DNA of 64,000 bases from Corydoras sp. C115 (lineage: Eukaryota; Chordata; Actinopteri; Siluriformes; Callichthyidae): NCBI GenBank assembly GCA_019802505.1, contig JAFMOC010000002.1, forward strand, positions 473,501-537,500, written 5' to 3'. Below, one piece after another: positions 27,273 to 35,337 of this stretch (the first letter of the stretch is position 1; the number at the start of each line of letters is the position of its first letter). Under the pieces are notes generated by a model. The model saw only the letters and a program-made list of their open reading frames with translations. It was not told where the DNA came from and ran no database searches. Both the position numbers and the translations under genes were made by a program.

Positions 27273-30200
27273 TATGAAAATGTGTGTTTTTCTTCACATA
27301 AATGTATGTACACTACAAATTCAGGTCGTTCTAAGTCTTTTTTAGTGCACTGTATAATGAGCCAGAATCACATTTAAAACTTTGAACACAATATAGTGCA
27401 CTATATTTTCAATAGCAATGCTGTCCTATATGTGTGAAATCTTGTTCTTCTCTCATCTGCATGGGTTTTCACCTACAGTGTAATGTACTGGAGATATGGA
27501 CAATATGGACGGAAGTATTGTGATATACCTTTAAATCACTTAATTCAGGTGTTTTATTTAGTCCCATTGCCACAAGTAAATACACTGATGTGCATTTTGG
27601 ACATTTTATTCCACCTTTGTAGGAATAGTTCAAGAAGGTTCTTATCCAGCATGACTATGCACTCTCGTGCTTAAAGCAAGACCCATAAAGACATGTTTGG
27701 GTAAGTTTGGTGTAAAAGAACTTGACCGGCCCACGTACAGCACTGACCTCTGGAATGAACTATAGAAAAGGGATTAAGATCCAGGCCATCTTGTGCATTA
27801 TCAGTGTCTGACCTCACAAATGTTTTTTGAATATGTAAAAAAATATAACAGTACTTGTTTCCATGTTTAGTAAAACTGCAATGTGACAGAAAGCACATTA
27901 CAAATAAAACTGAATTAAACAGATTTTCCTAGCATCATTTCCATAAAGCAAAATTTGACATTTTTTTTTAATTTAACAAAAGGCTTGCTTGTTATTTAGA
28001 ATAATATAAAACGGGAGTCTTTCTTTTTCCATTATATTTCCATTTTGTTGTTTAATGTTACAAAATGGATGCTTCCAGTTCTTTTCTGCAATCCTAATGA
28101 GGGAGCAGAAATGTAACTCAGCACATTCCATTACATTTACACCCTGCTATGCCCCACAACACAAACACTAACGCACACAACACTAAACTAAACATAAATT
28201 CATAAATCACAAATATACAGTATCTTCTGTGTCCATGTTTCTGCTCTATCCATTTCCATCCTTCCATCCCCCACTGATCTATTCCCAGCCTTTTCCACAT
28301 TCATCCCTCCCGCTCCCTTGCACTCTCCCTTACGCTCGCCTTCCCCTATCTTCCTTTCTATCCTCTGTAGTGGAGCTCTTTTCATAATACGTGACCTAGT
28401 TTAATACAGTCATCGAGGGTCTGTCCTTTGCTAGGAATATTTTTTCATTTTCTACTGTTTTTAAGCTTGCTAGCATTTACCATGTTTTCCCATTTCACTC
28501 TAATTTTACATGTGTACATTCAGGTTAAATGTTCAAATCTATATACAGAACAATTATCTTCATGCGCCTTTTTTCTATGAAACACATATCTGCAACGCAT
28601 ATTTTTCTGTGTGGTAAAGATGAAGTAAAATTAGATTTGTCTTGTGAATCACACAATGCACTACAATTTGTCACCCTCTTTCACGTCACTGCATCTCAAT
28701 TTAGCTCTTCGGCTCCTGCATCTAACTGAGTCTCAGCAAGTGGAAATATCACCATGCAATCCATCTATATAGTCCCACTGCTTTACGGGAAAGCTTGGCT
28801 TTTTACAATATAACTGCACTTTCTACTATTTGATTTTAATAGTACTATTAAGTAAACCTCACTTAAAAATTGCAAGAAAGGCTCGGCCCCATGGGCAATG
28901 CACTCACTTCAGTTTAGCACTCCCTCTGTATAATTTCTGTTCTAGCAGACAATGTCCTTTTAGTGTGGATTTTGCATGTTCTCCCAGTGTTTGTCTAGCA
29001 GTGTTTGTTCATACACATAGTTGCTAACAAACACATGCTAGCAGGTTAAGTTCACTCTTTAAACAATAGTCTAACACCCCATTCAACCCTGAATGGGCTA
29101 AGCAAATTCCATCCATCCATTATCTTCCGCTTTATCCTATATTAGGGTCGCGGGGGGGGGGGGGGGGGGGGTTCCCCATGCCCATCCAGGGGAGAACGTT
29201 TCAGGCGCTGGGCAGATACACCCAGGACAGGGTGCCAATCCATCGCTGGGCACACACTCACTCACACAGACACGCACACAAACACACTCTATATGGGGCA
29301 TTTTGGAGAACTCAATTGACTTGATCCATGTTTTTGAACTGTGGGAGGAAACCGGAGAACCCGGAGGAAACCCACGCGGACACGGGGAGAACATGGAAAC
29401 TCCACCCAGATGGTGCCTGCCGCCTGCTAAGCAAATTATAAATTGAATTATTTATTAATAAAATAATTTATTTTAAGTTCATAAGTTCATCATAAGTTTT
29501 CGTAGACCATTTGGCAATTTTGGGTTTGACCCAATCTTTTTGCCCAGGAACCTTCAGTTGTATACAAATGGGAACATAATCTCACTCAGGTGTAATACCA
29601 CAGTGCTGTTTAAAACTGCAAATAAATCATTACAAAAGACATGCAATACCAAAAACACACTCTCTGTTATTCTCCCACAGCCCAAAAACATGCCTATATA
29701 TTAAGCAGAAGATGATGGATGGATGGATGTTTTCTTGGCATAGCCTGGGTCCTTTGACACATGTGAATGGGTGTCTAGACTGAAAACCTTACCTAAACAT
29801 TGTAGCTGACCAAGTTTATACCTTCATTGCAGCTAGTAATCTTATGACAAAGGCCACTTTTAGCAGCATCCTCAAGTCTTGCTGTGCTACAAGAGTCATA
29901 CAGTCATTGACTGGTTGTAGGAACATAACAAAGAGATCTTCTGGCTTCTTTGTCCCCATATCTTAATCAGTTCCTTCATCTAATACGCAGCAACTGTGAG
30001 ACACTCTCCAGGCCCCATGGACAAACATTCCTTCTAGTGTAATCTATACCACAATAAATTGCTGTTGTTCTGAAATCCAAAGTAGGTCCTTTATGCTACA
30101 AGAAAGGTTTTTGGAATAAAGTAGCCATTCAATTTATATGACAATAACACCCAGCACACCTTTATATAAAGTATATAAAGTGAAAACGACAGAGACAAAA

Positions 30201-30340
30201 CAAACCTGTTGATATTCCCAGCTGTCCGGTTTAAACGTGTTGTCCCTAATTTGAAAAGTCAGATCAAAGCGAGGAAGGGCATGACACATCTGTACCCACA
30301 CTGAAGGGGTATAACTGGGCACAGTCTCTACAGCTGCCAT
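9180..30340 (-). CDS. ttyh1: Tweety family member 1 (TTYH1), 14 coding exons
   Basis: Exons are complement(join(9180..9263, 11124..11202, 12622..12792, 16259..16398, 16525..16617, 16703..16795, 18059..18114, 18235..18310, 21122..21194, 23026..23121, 23210..23523, 24772..24883, 26940..27148, 30206..30340)); all phases close, giving 576 residues. Tweety proteins are plasma-membrane proteins with five membrane spans, described as volume- or calcium-linked anion channels. Visible landmarks: N-terminal VWVQMCHALPRFD; TM1 about 46-71; an acidic loop; TM2 about 100-122 running into GVGFYGNSE; a long extracellular loop; TM3 about 258-280; TM4 about 284-306 with LSWGSFGLE; ALSDFC; an extracellular segment with STEGNFHQLVALLNC; TM5 about 432-458 after GLCYDGMEGLLYL. 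The cytoplasmic tail is acidic (SEDYEDSDSESEDPF) and ends with SPPPS/YSPSM. ILCSLPGAW fits TTYH1 (CSLPRAW) better than TTYH2/3 (CAGPRAW). Earlier stop codons can be reached by reading through the donors of exons 12 and 13. Two introns carry a near-complete or intact Tc1 element or a SINE. Confidence 0.93.
10110..10340 (+). repeat. Foldback-family repeat, right arm fragment
   Basis: The blocks ACTAACACATGACCATCAT, GCAGTGATAAGAATCATCCA, GTGGGGGTTCTAACCATTAG and GAAACAGATATACTACAGTC follow the order of the family right arm. It lies downstream of the ttyh1 exon 13 region. Confidence 0.5.
11963..12480 (-). mobile_element. Tc1-type relic (family 2)
   Basis: Same family as 20392-20870 in the opposite orientation. 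It has ATATTGACAAAAG at one end and CCCAATACTTTAGTTCATATGG at the other. In between, on the - strand, are remnants of the transposase C-terminal half (around the GGGCTAAGGTCAGGGCTCTGG stretch). It is decayed, with stops in all frames. Confidence 0.65.
13095..13330. repeat. Foldback-family repeat, left arm and centre
   Basis: GGTATTATTTGGGTGGTG, GATAGTGTTGTGTCAGTATG, ATCAGACACAGCAGTGCCGC and CCACCAGAATTCTGGTAGC (a short palindrome at the centre) mark the left arm and middle of the family. Confidence 0.5.
13577..13872 (-). mobile_element. tRNA-derived SINE, decayed
   Basis: TCTCATTATCTTCCACTTAA, GGGAGAATGTTCGGCAG, GTGGGAGGAAACCGGAGAAC and AAATGTGCTAACTACTAATC mark a full-span but decayed minus-strand copy in a ttyh1 intron. 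Confidence 0.7.
14030..14245 (+). repeat. Retroposon-like relic
   Basis: ATCTTTATCCAAAGCAACTT, CTGGAGCACTGAGGGTTATG, CTTGTTCAAGAACCC and AACATCTTAACCACTGAG resemble a decayed version of the LINE/SINE 3' region seen at 18660. It is directly upstream of the Tc1 element at 14445. Confidence 0.4.
14445..16057 (-). mobile_element. Tc1/mariner-type element, nearly complete
   Basis: It is 1613 bp and bounded by TA on both sides (14443-14444 and 16058-16059). The ends are a perfect 28-bp inverted repeat starting CAGTTGTGATC and ending in five C. A second, inner copy of the TTATTCAACCCC motif lies at about 14636-14655 and, inverted, at about 15851-15870. This resembles the IR/DR layout of Sleeping Beauty-type elements. 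It lies in the ttyh1 intron between exons 11 and 12, about 200 bp from exon 11, with its transposase on the same strand as ttyh1. Confidence 0.95.
14739..15698 (-). pseudogene. Tc1-like DD34E transposase, one premature stop
   Basis: A 319-residue reading frame has an N-terminal paired-like helix-turn-helix region (SQKTREEVIALHKNG, YKKIAKLLNIPRDTI), a GRGRKK AT-hook-like motif and the DDE catalytic residues D157 (SDETK), D248 (QQDNDPKH) and E283 (NPIENLW), with 34 residues between the last two. The frame ends at TGA (14739-14741) after IPIGR. Reading on gives 25 more sense codons with typical Tc1 C-terminal features (VSSYASRLKAV, then KGCCTKY) and a TAA at 14664-14666. It is therefore a full-length gene broken by one nonsense codon. 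The start could be the first Met or Met5, which begins MVKAREWS. Confidence 0.93.
17255..17970 (+). mobile_element. LINE relic (L2/CR1-like), reverse transcriptase end and 3' tail
   Basis: Around 17280-17355 the plus strand reads SIIHKNGISCQSYADNMQLY, the YADD box of a non-LTR reverse transcriptase with the second Asp changed to Asn. The 3' end at 17810-17965 (AACAACACCAGGGAGTTTTG, TGTCGCTTCTGCTTGC, then TATAAATAAATAAACTTGAA) is the conserved tail seen also at 25150 and 61455. It is in a ttyh1 intron and is broken by frameshifts. Confidence 0.7.
18660..18815 (+). mobile_element. LINE/SINE 3' tail
   Basis: TGAGCAAGGCCCTTAACCCT, TTGTAAGTCGCTTTGGATAA and AAGCGTCGGCTAAATGACC, ending in AAATGTAAATG repeats, form a 3' tail very common in ostariophysan-type fish genomes. 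Only the tail is present. It is in ttyh1 intron DNA. Confidence 0.6.
19605..19745 (+). repeat. Foldback-family repeat, right arm end
   Basis: GATAGACTACAGTATGTAAT, GTGGGACTACAAAGTTTATC and GTGCAACTGATTAAATAGAC match the terminal part of the right arm. It lies in a ttyh1 intron. Confidence 0.55.
20028..20109. repeat. (CA)n microsatellite, about 40 units
   Basis: An uninterrupted AC dinucleotide run in a ttyh1 intron. Open frames through it are artefacts. Confidence 0.97.
20392..20870 (+). mobile_element. Tc1-type relic (family 2)
   Basis: Similar inverted ends, CTAAAGTATTGGAACAC at the left and CCCAATACTTTTGTCA at the right, enclose decayed transposase sequence. The visible pieces correspond to the C-terminal half of a Tc1 transposase: FQHDC-like, KAWPTWSPDLHLIQKLWEE-like and the C-terminal helix. 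It lies in a ttyh1 intron. No open frame remains. Confidence 0.7.
21200..21239. repeat. (CA)n microsatellite next to ttyh1 exon 6
   Basis: The CA run begins about six bases beyond the acceptor of ttyh1 exon 6 (exon start 21194), so on the gene's strand a GT repeat forms the intron end where a pyrimidine tract would be expected. Confidence 0.93.
21365..22500 (-). mobile_element. Tc1-type relic (family 4), interrupted by a SINE
   Basis: The - strand frame at 21365-21637 reads DKPIKYWDNIVWSNETKMNF, the SDETK catalytic region with Asp changed to Asn. The element continues at 21985-22260 with helix-turn-helix-like sequence and a 5' end. A SINE with an 11-bp target duplication splits it at 21629-21973. 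The left end is eroded into AT-rich DNA. It is in ttyh1 intron DNA between exons 5 and 6 and is non-functional. Confidence 0.65.
21629..21973 (+). mobile_element. tRNA-derived SINE, full length with target duplication
   Basis: The head GGCAGCACGGTGGCAAAGTG carries box A and CGGTTCGAATCCC carries box B of an RNA polymerase III promoter. The body and the AATG-repeat tail are complete. An exact 11-bp duplication, GAACCTGCTAA, flanks it (21618-21628 and 21974-21984). It splits a Tc1 relic. It is a non-autonomous retroposon that depends on a LINE. Confidence 0.93.
22560..22770 (-). mobile_element. DNA transposon relic (Tc1-like)
   Basis: The blocks TGATGAATCCTGGCATTATC, ATCATTGATGGAATAACC and CGTCAGCTGACCTCATTG are recalled from Tc1-like repeats of fish genomes, read antisense. 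There is no open frame. The assignment rests on memory of the repeat family and should be treated as moderate. Confidence 0.45.
23670..23965 (-). mobile_element. Tc1-type relic (family 2), partial
   Basis: The antisense fragment GTGTGGGCCAGTCAAGCGCT, followed by ACCATGCCTTTATAGACC, is the same transposase region seen at 4855 and 11963. It lies in a ttyh1 intron next to exon 4 and is strongly decayed. Confidence 0.5.
25150..25375 (+). mobile_element. LINE 3' tail (L2/CR1-like)
   Basis: GAGTCTTGGTCCTCCCAAGG, TTCTTGCCACTGTTGCTTCG, GCTGCTTTGTGACAATGTAC and AAGCGCTATATAAATAAA are the typical 3' end of a fish L2-like LINE. The coding part is absent, as expected of a 5'-truncated copy. It is in a ttyh1 intron. 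Confidence 0.7.
26525..26720 (-). mobile_element. SINE-like relic, weak
   Basis: TTCATTCACTCATTCATTAT followed by CTTCTGCTTAGTCCTTTGCT and GGGGGATCTGGGCACACACA resembles the tail half of the SINE. The remainder is not recognisable. Confidence 0.45.
27188..27270. repeat. (TA)n microsatellite
   Basis: About 40 TA units in the ttyh1 intron, roughly 40 bp upstream (transcript sense) of exon 2. Confidence 0.95.
27485..27900 (+). mobile_element. Tc1-type relic (family 2)
   Basis: The plus-strand pieces AAGACATGTTTGGGTAAGTT, AACTTGACCGGCCCACG and the CTGACCTC(ACAAATG) region match the C-terminal part of the family 2 transposase. It starts GACGGAAGTATTGTG, like the family 2 ends. No open frame remains. 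It is in a ttyh1 intron. Confidence 0.6.
29109..29425 (-). mobile_element. tRNA-derived SINE lacking its promoter head
   Basis: Minus-strand copy with an exact 12-bp flanking duplication GCTAAGCAAATT (29097-29108 and 29426-29437). The body is intact from CCATCCATTATCTTCCGC to ACTCCACCCAGATGG, but the box A/box B head is replaced by the short GTGCCTGCCGCC. It also holds a G run of about 20 at 29149-29170. It is in ttyh1 intron DNA. Confidence 0.88.
29655..29730 (+). mobile_element. SINE fragment (tail side)
   Basis: TTCTCCCACAGCCCAAAAAC and, shortly after, AAGCAGAAGATGATGGATGG are the body and tail of a deleted plus-strand copy. Confidence 0.5.
29715..30060 (+). mobile_element. Tc1-type relic (family 3), partial
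   Basis: It begins with GATGTTTTCTTGGCATAGCC, the same region as 42301-42330 in the other family 3 relic. Remnants resembling the middle and 3' part of the transposase follow (TGTAGCTGACCAAG, CTACAAGAGTCATA). It lies just downstream, in intron DNA, of ttyh1 exon 1. It is decayed and its limits are approximate. Confidence 0.45.
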
Positions 30341-30811
30341 GATAACCTATACAGAGATGGTGAAAGACAGGTGGAAAGGGACAAAAAAATAAATAAAGTT
30401 ATATCATTATACATTACACATATATTAATATGGTTAAATTTTGAATAAGCATGTACTCTAACTGTCAAATCATTGGGGCAAACTTGAAAGGATGAAATTT
30501 TTAAACAATATCAATAAAAAATCACTGGTAAGAAAAATCAGCAGAAGACTTGAACTACAATTTGCTTCACACTGCAGTAAGCTGATGCAGACAACAACTA
30601 AAACAGTAAAATAAAAACATGTAACACCGTGTTCTTGAGCACATATATACATTTATCAAAGATTCCAACAGTTTATATAAAACTCAAAGTAACTGGTCTG
30701 AATGTTTCAAAACTGCAAAACAGATTTGACTTTGTTTTTATTTCTTTAAACAATTGGTAGATATTTGGTTAGTTGTACATCTAGCCATAAAAACAAAATT
30801 TTGGAAAATCA

Positions 30812-30990
30812 AATACATTTACATTTACATTTAGTCATTTTATTCAAAGCGACTTACAAATGAGAACACCACAAGTCAAGAGTTATGAAGAAAACCAGCT
30901 ACACTCATCAAACCTGATAGTTATCTGATCCTGCACCCCTCCTTTTTTCTTACAACAGGTATTTGTTAAAAAGATGCATCTTCAGTAGTT
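30812..30990 (-). mobile_element. LINE/SINE 3' tail, reverse
   Basis: ACATTTACATTTAGTCATTT, TTCAAAGCGACTTACAAATG and ACTCATCAAACCTGATAGTT are the reverse complement type of the 18660 tail, with further sequence shared with 56125-56360. Confidence 0.55.
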
Positions 30991-31260
30991 TCTTAAATAG
31001 AAAATTATACTATACTCATAAAGGTTTATTTATTTGATTTGATTTCTGAACCAATGGACAATTAAAAGCTTTTTATGTAGCAGTATTGGGTTTGGTCAAT
31101 AAATTGAATCAAATATTTACCCTTCACTTTGGCAGAAAATTTTATAAATACCTTATGTTGACTGAAAATGCAAATTACAAAAAGGATGCAGTGGAAGAAG
31201 AGACAAGAGTGGTAAAAATTGGAAAGTAGGTTAAGTAGCAAGACAGGGGATAGGATAAAG

Positions 31261-31365
<105 letters not shown>

Positions 31366-31379
31366 TCACACATTTGTAC

Positions 31380-31700
31380 ACTTACTGACCACTTTAATAG
31401 TTACACCTTCTTGGTTGCACACTCATTGTCCAATTTATCACTTCCACTTAGCATATTGATGCACTTTGTTCTAGTTCTAGAATTGCAGACTGTAGTCCAT
31501 CTGTTTCTCTACATACTTTGTTAGTCCCCTTTAACTGTGTTCTCAATGCTCAAAACTCCCACAGAGCAAGTATTATTTCACTACTGAATGAATCTCAGTG
31601 ATCAGAGACACGGATGTGCTGGTGGTATGTTAATGTGTGTTGCACTAGTACTGCATAGTGAATCAGACACAGCGGTGCTGCTGGAGTTTTAAAACACTTT
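31380..31700. repeat. Foldback-family repeat, left arm
   Basis: Left arm in order: TGTCCAATTTATCACTTCCA, TTGCAGACTGTAGTCCATCT, GTTTCTCTACATACTTTG, and CAGACACAGCGGTGCTGC at the inner end. It is directly followed by a decayed SINE. Confidence 0.65.
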
Positions 31701-31895
31701 TTTCCAGGTTCTCCAGGTTTCCCTACAGGTAAATTGGTTGCTCTAAATAACCCCCTATCTGAATTGCCCCTTTATAGTGTGTGTGTGCATATATCTGTGT
31801 GTCTATGTGTGCCCAGGAATGCATTGGCACCCTATCCTGGGCAATCCCTCTGCAATCCTTGTAGTACCCAGTATAGGAGTCAGTGAAATATAATG
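31700..31895 (+). mobile_element. tRNA-derived SINE, decayed 3' half
   Basis: AGGTTCTCCAGGTTTCC, GAATTGCCCCTTTATAGTGT and TGTGCCCAGGAATGCATTGG keep the family order, ending near GTATAGGAGTCAGTG. The head is absent. Confidence 0.6.
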
Positions 31896-32689
31896 AGGTA
31901 AAATTAGATGTAAACAATGTAATGCATGGTTTTGGATTATATTTATTTAAAGAGCTGAACACACACACACACACACACTGTAGTAGACTGAAAAAAGTAA
32001 CTTATGTTTGACAATGTGGCGGGTAAATAAAAATGAAATATTTTTTAGTGGCTGTTCAGTTTCTAGTCCTTCAGATTAGCATGCAGTATGTGAAGTGTGT
32101 CTCAGAGCTCCAGAGCTCCAACATTCAACACAAACACTCCCACGAGGCTTTAAAATGATGCACTCTGTCAGCTTAGCACAGAGATGTGGTGTTACCCTGT
32201 TCTAACATGCTATGTGTATTCTTTCTAGAAAAAGCTACAATAATGATGTTGTGTATATAAAAGATAAAAATATAAATGTATTAATTATAGACTTTACAGT
32301 TACTCCCTTAATTTATCAACTTTAATTATTTTGACAATTTTGAAGCACACTAAAAGGGCAATAAAACACAATGTAGTCACAATTTAGCCTGGCAATGACA
32401 ACATAATAGAATTATCTTCATAAGATCATAAATCCATAACTGGAATAAATACATGAAGTATTCACTTCTCCACCACTAATTCCAGTGAAGTGCCACATTA
32501 ATGTTCTGATTTTAACTCTACCAAAACCCCATTTACTCGTACTTTTACAATATTGATGCATGTTGTGTTTCAGTGCCTAGATTGATAAGGGTCAATTAGT
32601 AAAAGCGTTTTCTCTTTAACTCTTTCTTAACTGTATAATGAACTTTCTGCATTAGTTATGGATTCATATTTACTTTCTATCTTTTATAC

Positions 32690-33440
32690 CTGAATAATCT
32701 CAAAACCAAATTTTCTGAAAAAGTTGGAACACTTTTGCATTAAAAGTGCATTAAATGTTTACATCTGTAATTTCTTAATTCCCTTAAACCTTTTTTTAAC
32801 AGATAAAAGACAACTTTTTTGTGTTTTATAGTATAAACTTAAGTTGTTAAATTTGAAAGACCATTACATTTAAATTTACCATCATACATTTTAGATAAAA
32901 GTAACGTTTAGACTGCAGACAGGAGTCTGGCATTGTCCTACTGAAATAAAGCTGGACTCTCTAGAAAAAAAGGTATCTCGATGGCAGCACATAAAACATT
33001 TTACTTATATTCAGATGGCCTTACATATGATTGTTAGTAACAGTCAGAATGGTAATTTTTAACTTTTGCAGTGAAAAAAATAAGCTGAAACCTAGACTTG
33101 TCCTACCGCAGAACACATTTTCATTTATGTTTGCTCTACCTTAAGACAACCTTGCACCAGAGAAAATGAATATATGGCTCTTTGCATAATTCAGTTTTAG
33201 GTTACATTTCTAAATGCAGAAACAGAGTGTGTTAAGTAACAGAGTAGTCCATGTGGCTATGTTCATTAAGGTAGCACTAAGACTTTCTCAAACAATTTCC
33301 TCTGAGGACTCAATGGTTATGCACATTTAGGTTTTTTTTGACCATGCAATAGGCTTATATCAGTCTATGAAAAAAAGCACAGTGCAGCATAGTGTGCTAT
33401 CCCATGATTCATCTGGACCTAAAATCAACTAAAATCAACA
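32690..33440 (-). mobile_element. DNA transposon relic, pogo/Tc1-like
   Basis: Antisense blocks GGAGTCTGGCATTGTCCTAC, GATGGCAGCACATAAAAC and CTACCGCAGAACACATTTTC resemble a well-spread fish DNA transposon whose ends contain AAAAAGTTGGAACA (here near 32717). No frame survives. The family name is uncertain. Confidence 0.45.
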
Positions 33441-33513
33441 TCAACTAAAATAAACTAGGTTGATGTAAACTCTAACTCAAATGATCAAAAATATAATATA
33501 TAACACATTATAA

Positions 33514-34087
33514 CAATCCGGGCGGCAGTGTGACTTAGTGGTTAGCACATTTGCCTCTCAGCGCTAGGGATTCTCGGTTCGAATCCCAATCTGGATGGAG
33601 TTTCCATGTTCTCCCCGTGTCCGCGTGAGTTTCCTCCGGATTCTCCGTTTTCCTCCCACAGTCCAAAAACATGGATCAAGGTCAGTTGAATTCTTCAAAT
33701 TGCCTCATATAGAGTGTGTATGTGTGAATGAGTTATAACAATGCATCCTTCCATTATCTTTAGCTTAATCCTCTACTAGGGTCGTGAGGGGGCTTTCCGT
33801 CCCATCCAGGGAAGAAGGTTTTCAGGCGCTGGGCACATACACCCAGGACAGAGCACTAATCTATCTCTGGGCACACACTCGCTCACACACATACACAGAC
33901 TATATAGGGACAAATTAGAGCAGCCAATTTACCCTGAATCCATGTTTTGGGACTGTGGGAGGAAACCAGAGAACCCTGAGTAATGCGGACACAGAGGGAA
34001 CATGGTAACTACCCCTGGTTCGGGATCTGAACCCGGATCCCCAGTGCTAGGAGGTGGACGTGCTAACCACTAAGCCACCGTGCTGCC
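33514..34087. mobile_element. Two SINEs in opposite orientation, one nested in the other's target duplication
   Basis: 33518-33732 is a plus-strand SINE (head GGCGGCAGTGTGACTTAGTG, box B CGGTTCGAATCCC) cut short in its 3' half and flanked by TTATAACAAT (33508-33517 and 33733-33742). 33743-34087 is a minus-strand, full-span copy ending ACCACTAAGCCACCGTGCTG. The pair is flanked by CACATTATAA (33504-33513 and 34088-34097). It lies in the proposed first intron of ttyh1. Confidence 0.88.
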
Positions 34088-34099
34088 CACATTATAATG

Positions 34100-34205
34100 T
34101 AAACTATATTAATTGCCAGCCACAAACAGACTATATAGTGGCAATTTAAAGCAGCCAATTCACCTTGATTCCATGTTTTTTGACTGTTGGAGAGTATTGG
34201 ACTAC
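34100..34205 (-). mobile_element. SINE fragment
   Basis: GACTATATAGTGGCAATTTA, AGCCAATTCACCTTGATTCC and TGTTTTTTGACTGTTGGAG match the middle of the minus-strand SINE body. No ends are visible. Confidence 0.5.
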
Positions 34206-34374
34206 TGAAGAACCAAAATGAAACACACAGCTATTAAAAACATTTTTTATAAACTTTCCTGAAAGGGGGGTTGTATTATTTACTTAATGAGTTATGTTTG
34301 TTGGATCAAGCTTTTTTAATTATTAATCTTCTCATAAATTGTTACTTGTTACGGTTTGTTTCTTGGTTGATCTT

Positions 34375-34734
34375 CATCCATCCATTATCTTCCGCTTTAT
34401 CCTATATTAGGGTCGCGGGGGGGTTCCCCATGCCCATCCAGGGGAGAACGTTTCAGGCGCTGGGCAGATACACCCAGGACAGGGTGCCAATCTATCGCTG
34501 GGCACACACTCACTCACTCACACAGACACACATACACACTTTATAAGGGGCAATTTGAAGAACTCAATTGACTTGATCCATGTTTTTGGACTGTGGGAGG
34601 AAACCGGAGAACCCGGTGGAAACCCACGCGGACACGGGGAGAACATGGAAACTCCACCCAGATGGGGATTCGAACCGGGAATCCCTAGTGCTGAGAGGCG
34701 AACGTGCTAACCACTAAGCCACCGTGCCGCCCTG
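34375..34734 (-). mobile_element. tRNA-derived SINE, full length with target duplication
   Basis: A complete minus-strand copy from CATCCATCCATTATCTTCCG to CCACTAAGCCACCGTGCCGC, with box B as GGGATTCGAACCGGG. It is flanked by an exact 12-bp repeat TTGGTTGATCTT (34363-34374 and 34735-34746). It is the best-preserved copy in the window. Confidence 0.94.
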
Positions 34735-35337
34735 TTGGTTGATCTTGTTTTTATATTTTATTGATGTTTAATTTCTGTATGTAATGTAGTATAGTTATGC
34801 TATTAGGGATGCACCAAATATTGCTGCTCCAGATGCAAATTCACAAGTCTATGGAGAACATACAAACTCTATGCAAAAGAAAACTTGTCCACTCTGACAC
34901 TCTGGGAATAGTTTAATGTTAAGATATATTAAACTCCTCAGAAACACTGTTGGACTGAAAATAATCCACCAGCCAGAACAGTTCCTCATCTACCTGTCCT
35001 GTCCATTGAGCCCATATGGTATATATGTCCGATGGAGTTCACAGTGAGTAGATACAGTATTCAAACAAAGCAGCACTGCTTCATCTTTTCAACTTGAATC
35101 AGCAAAACATGCAACATGTCACTGCTGTGCTGAGATTTATTTGACATCTAAATGATACCTGCTCTGTGGTGGATCTGTGAGGATCTAAATCATTATAGAA
35201 AAGAGTTAAGAGGACTGAAAAATGTGTAAAAATAAATAAATAAATAATAAAATAAAAAAATAAAAAAATAACAGATGGAATAGAGTCTGTAATTGTATAA
35301 TTACAGATATGGCAAGTGGAACTGAAACAATGGACTA

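Noticed and set aside
29149..29170. G-run as a possible regulatory quadruplex
   Set aside because: It lies inside a SINE body where other copies have G runs of varying length, so simple slippage explains it.
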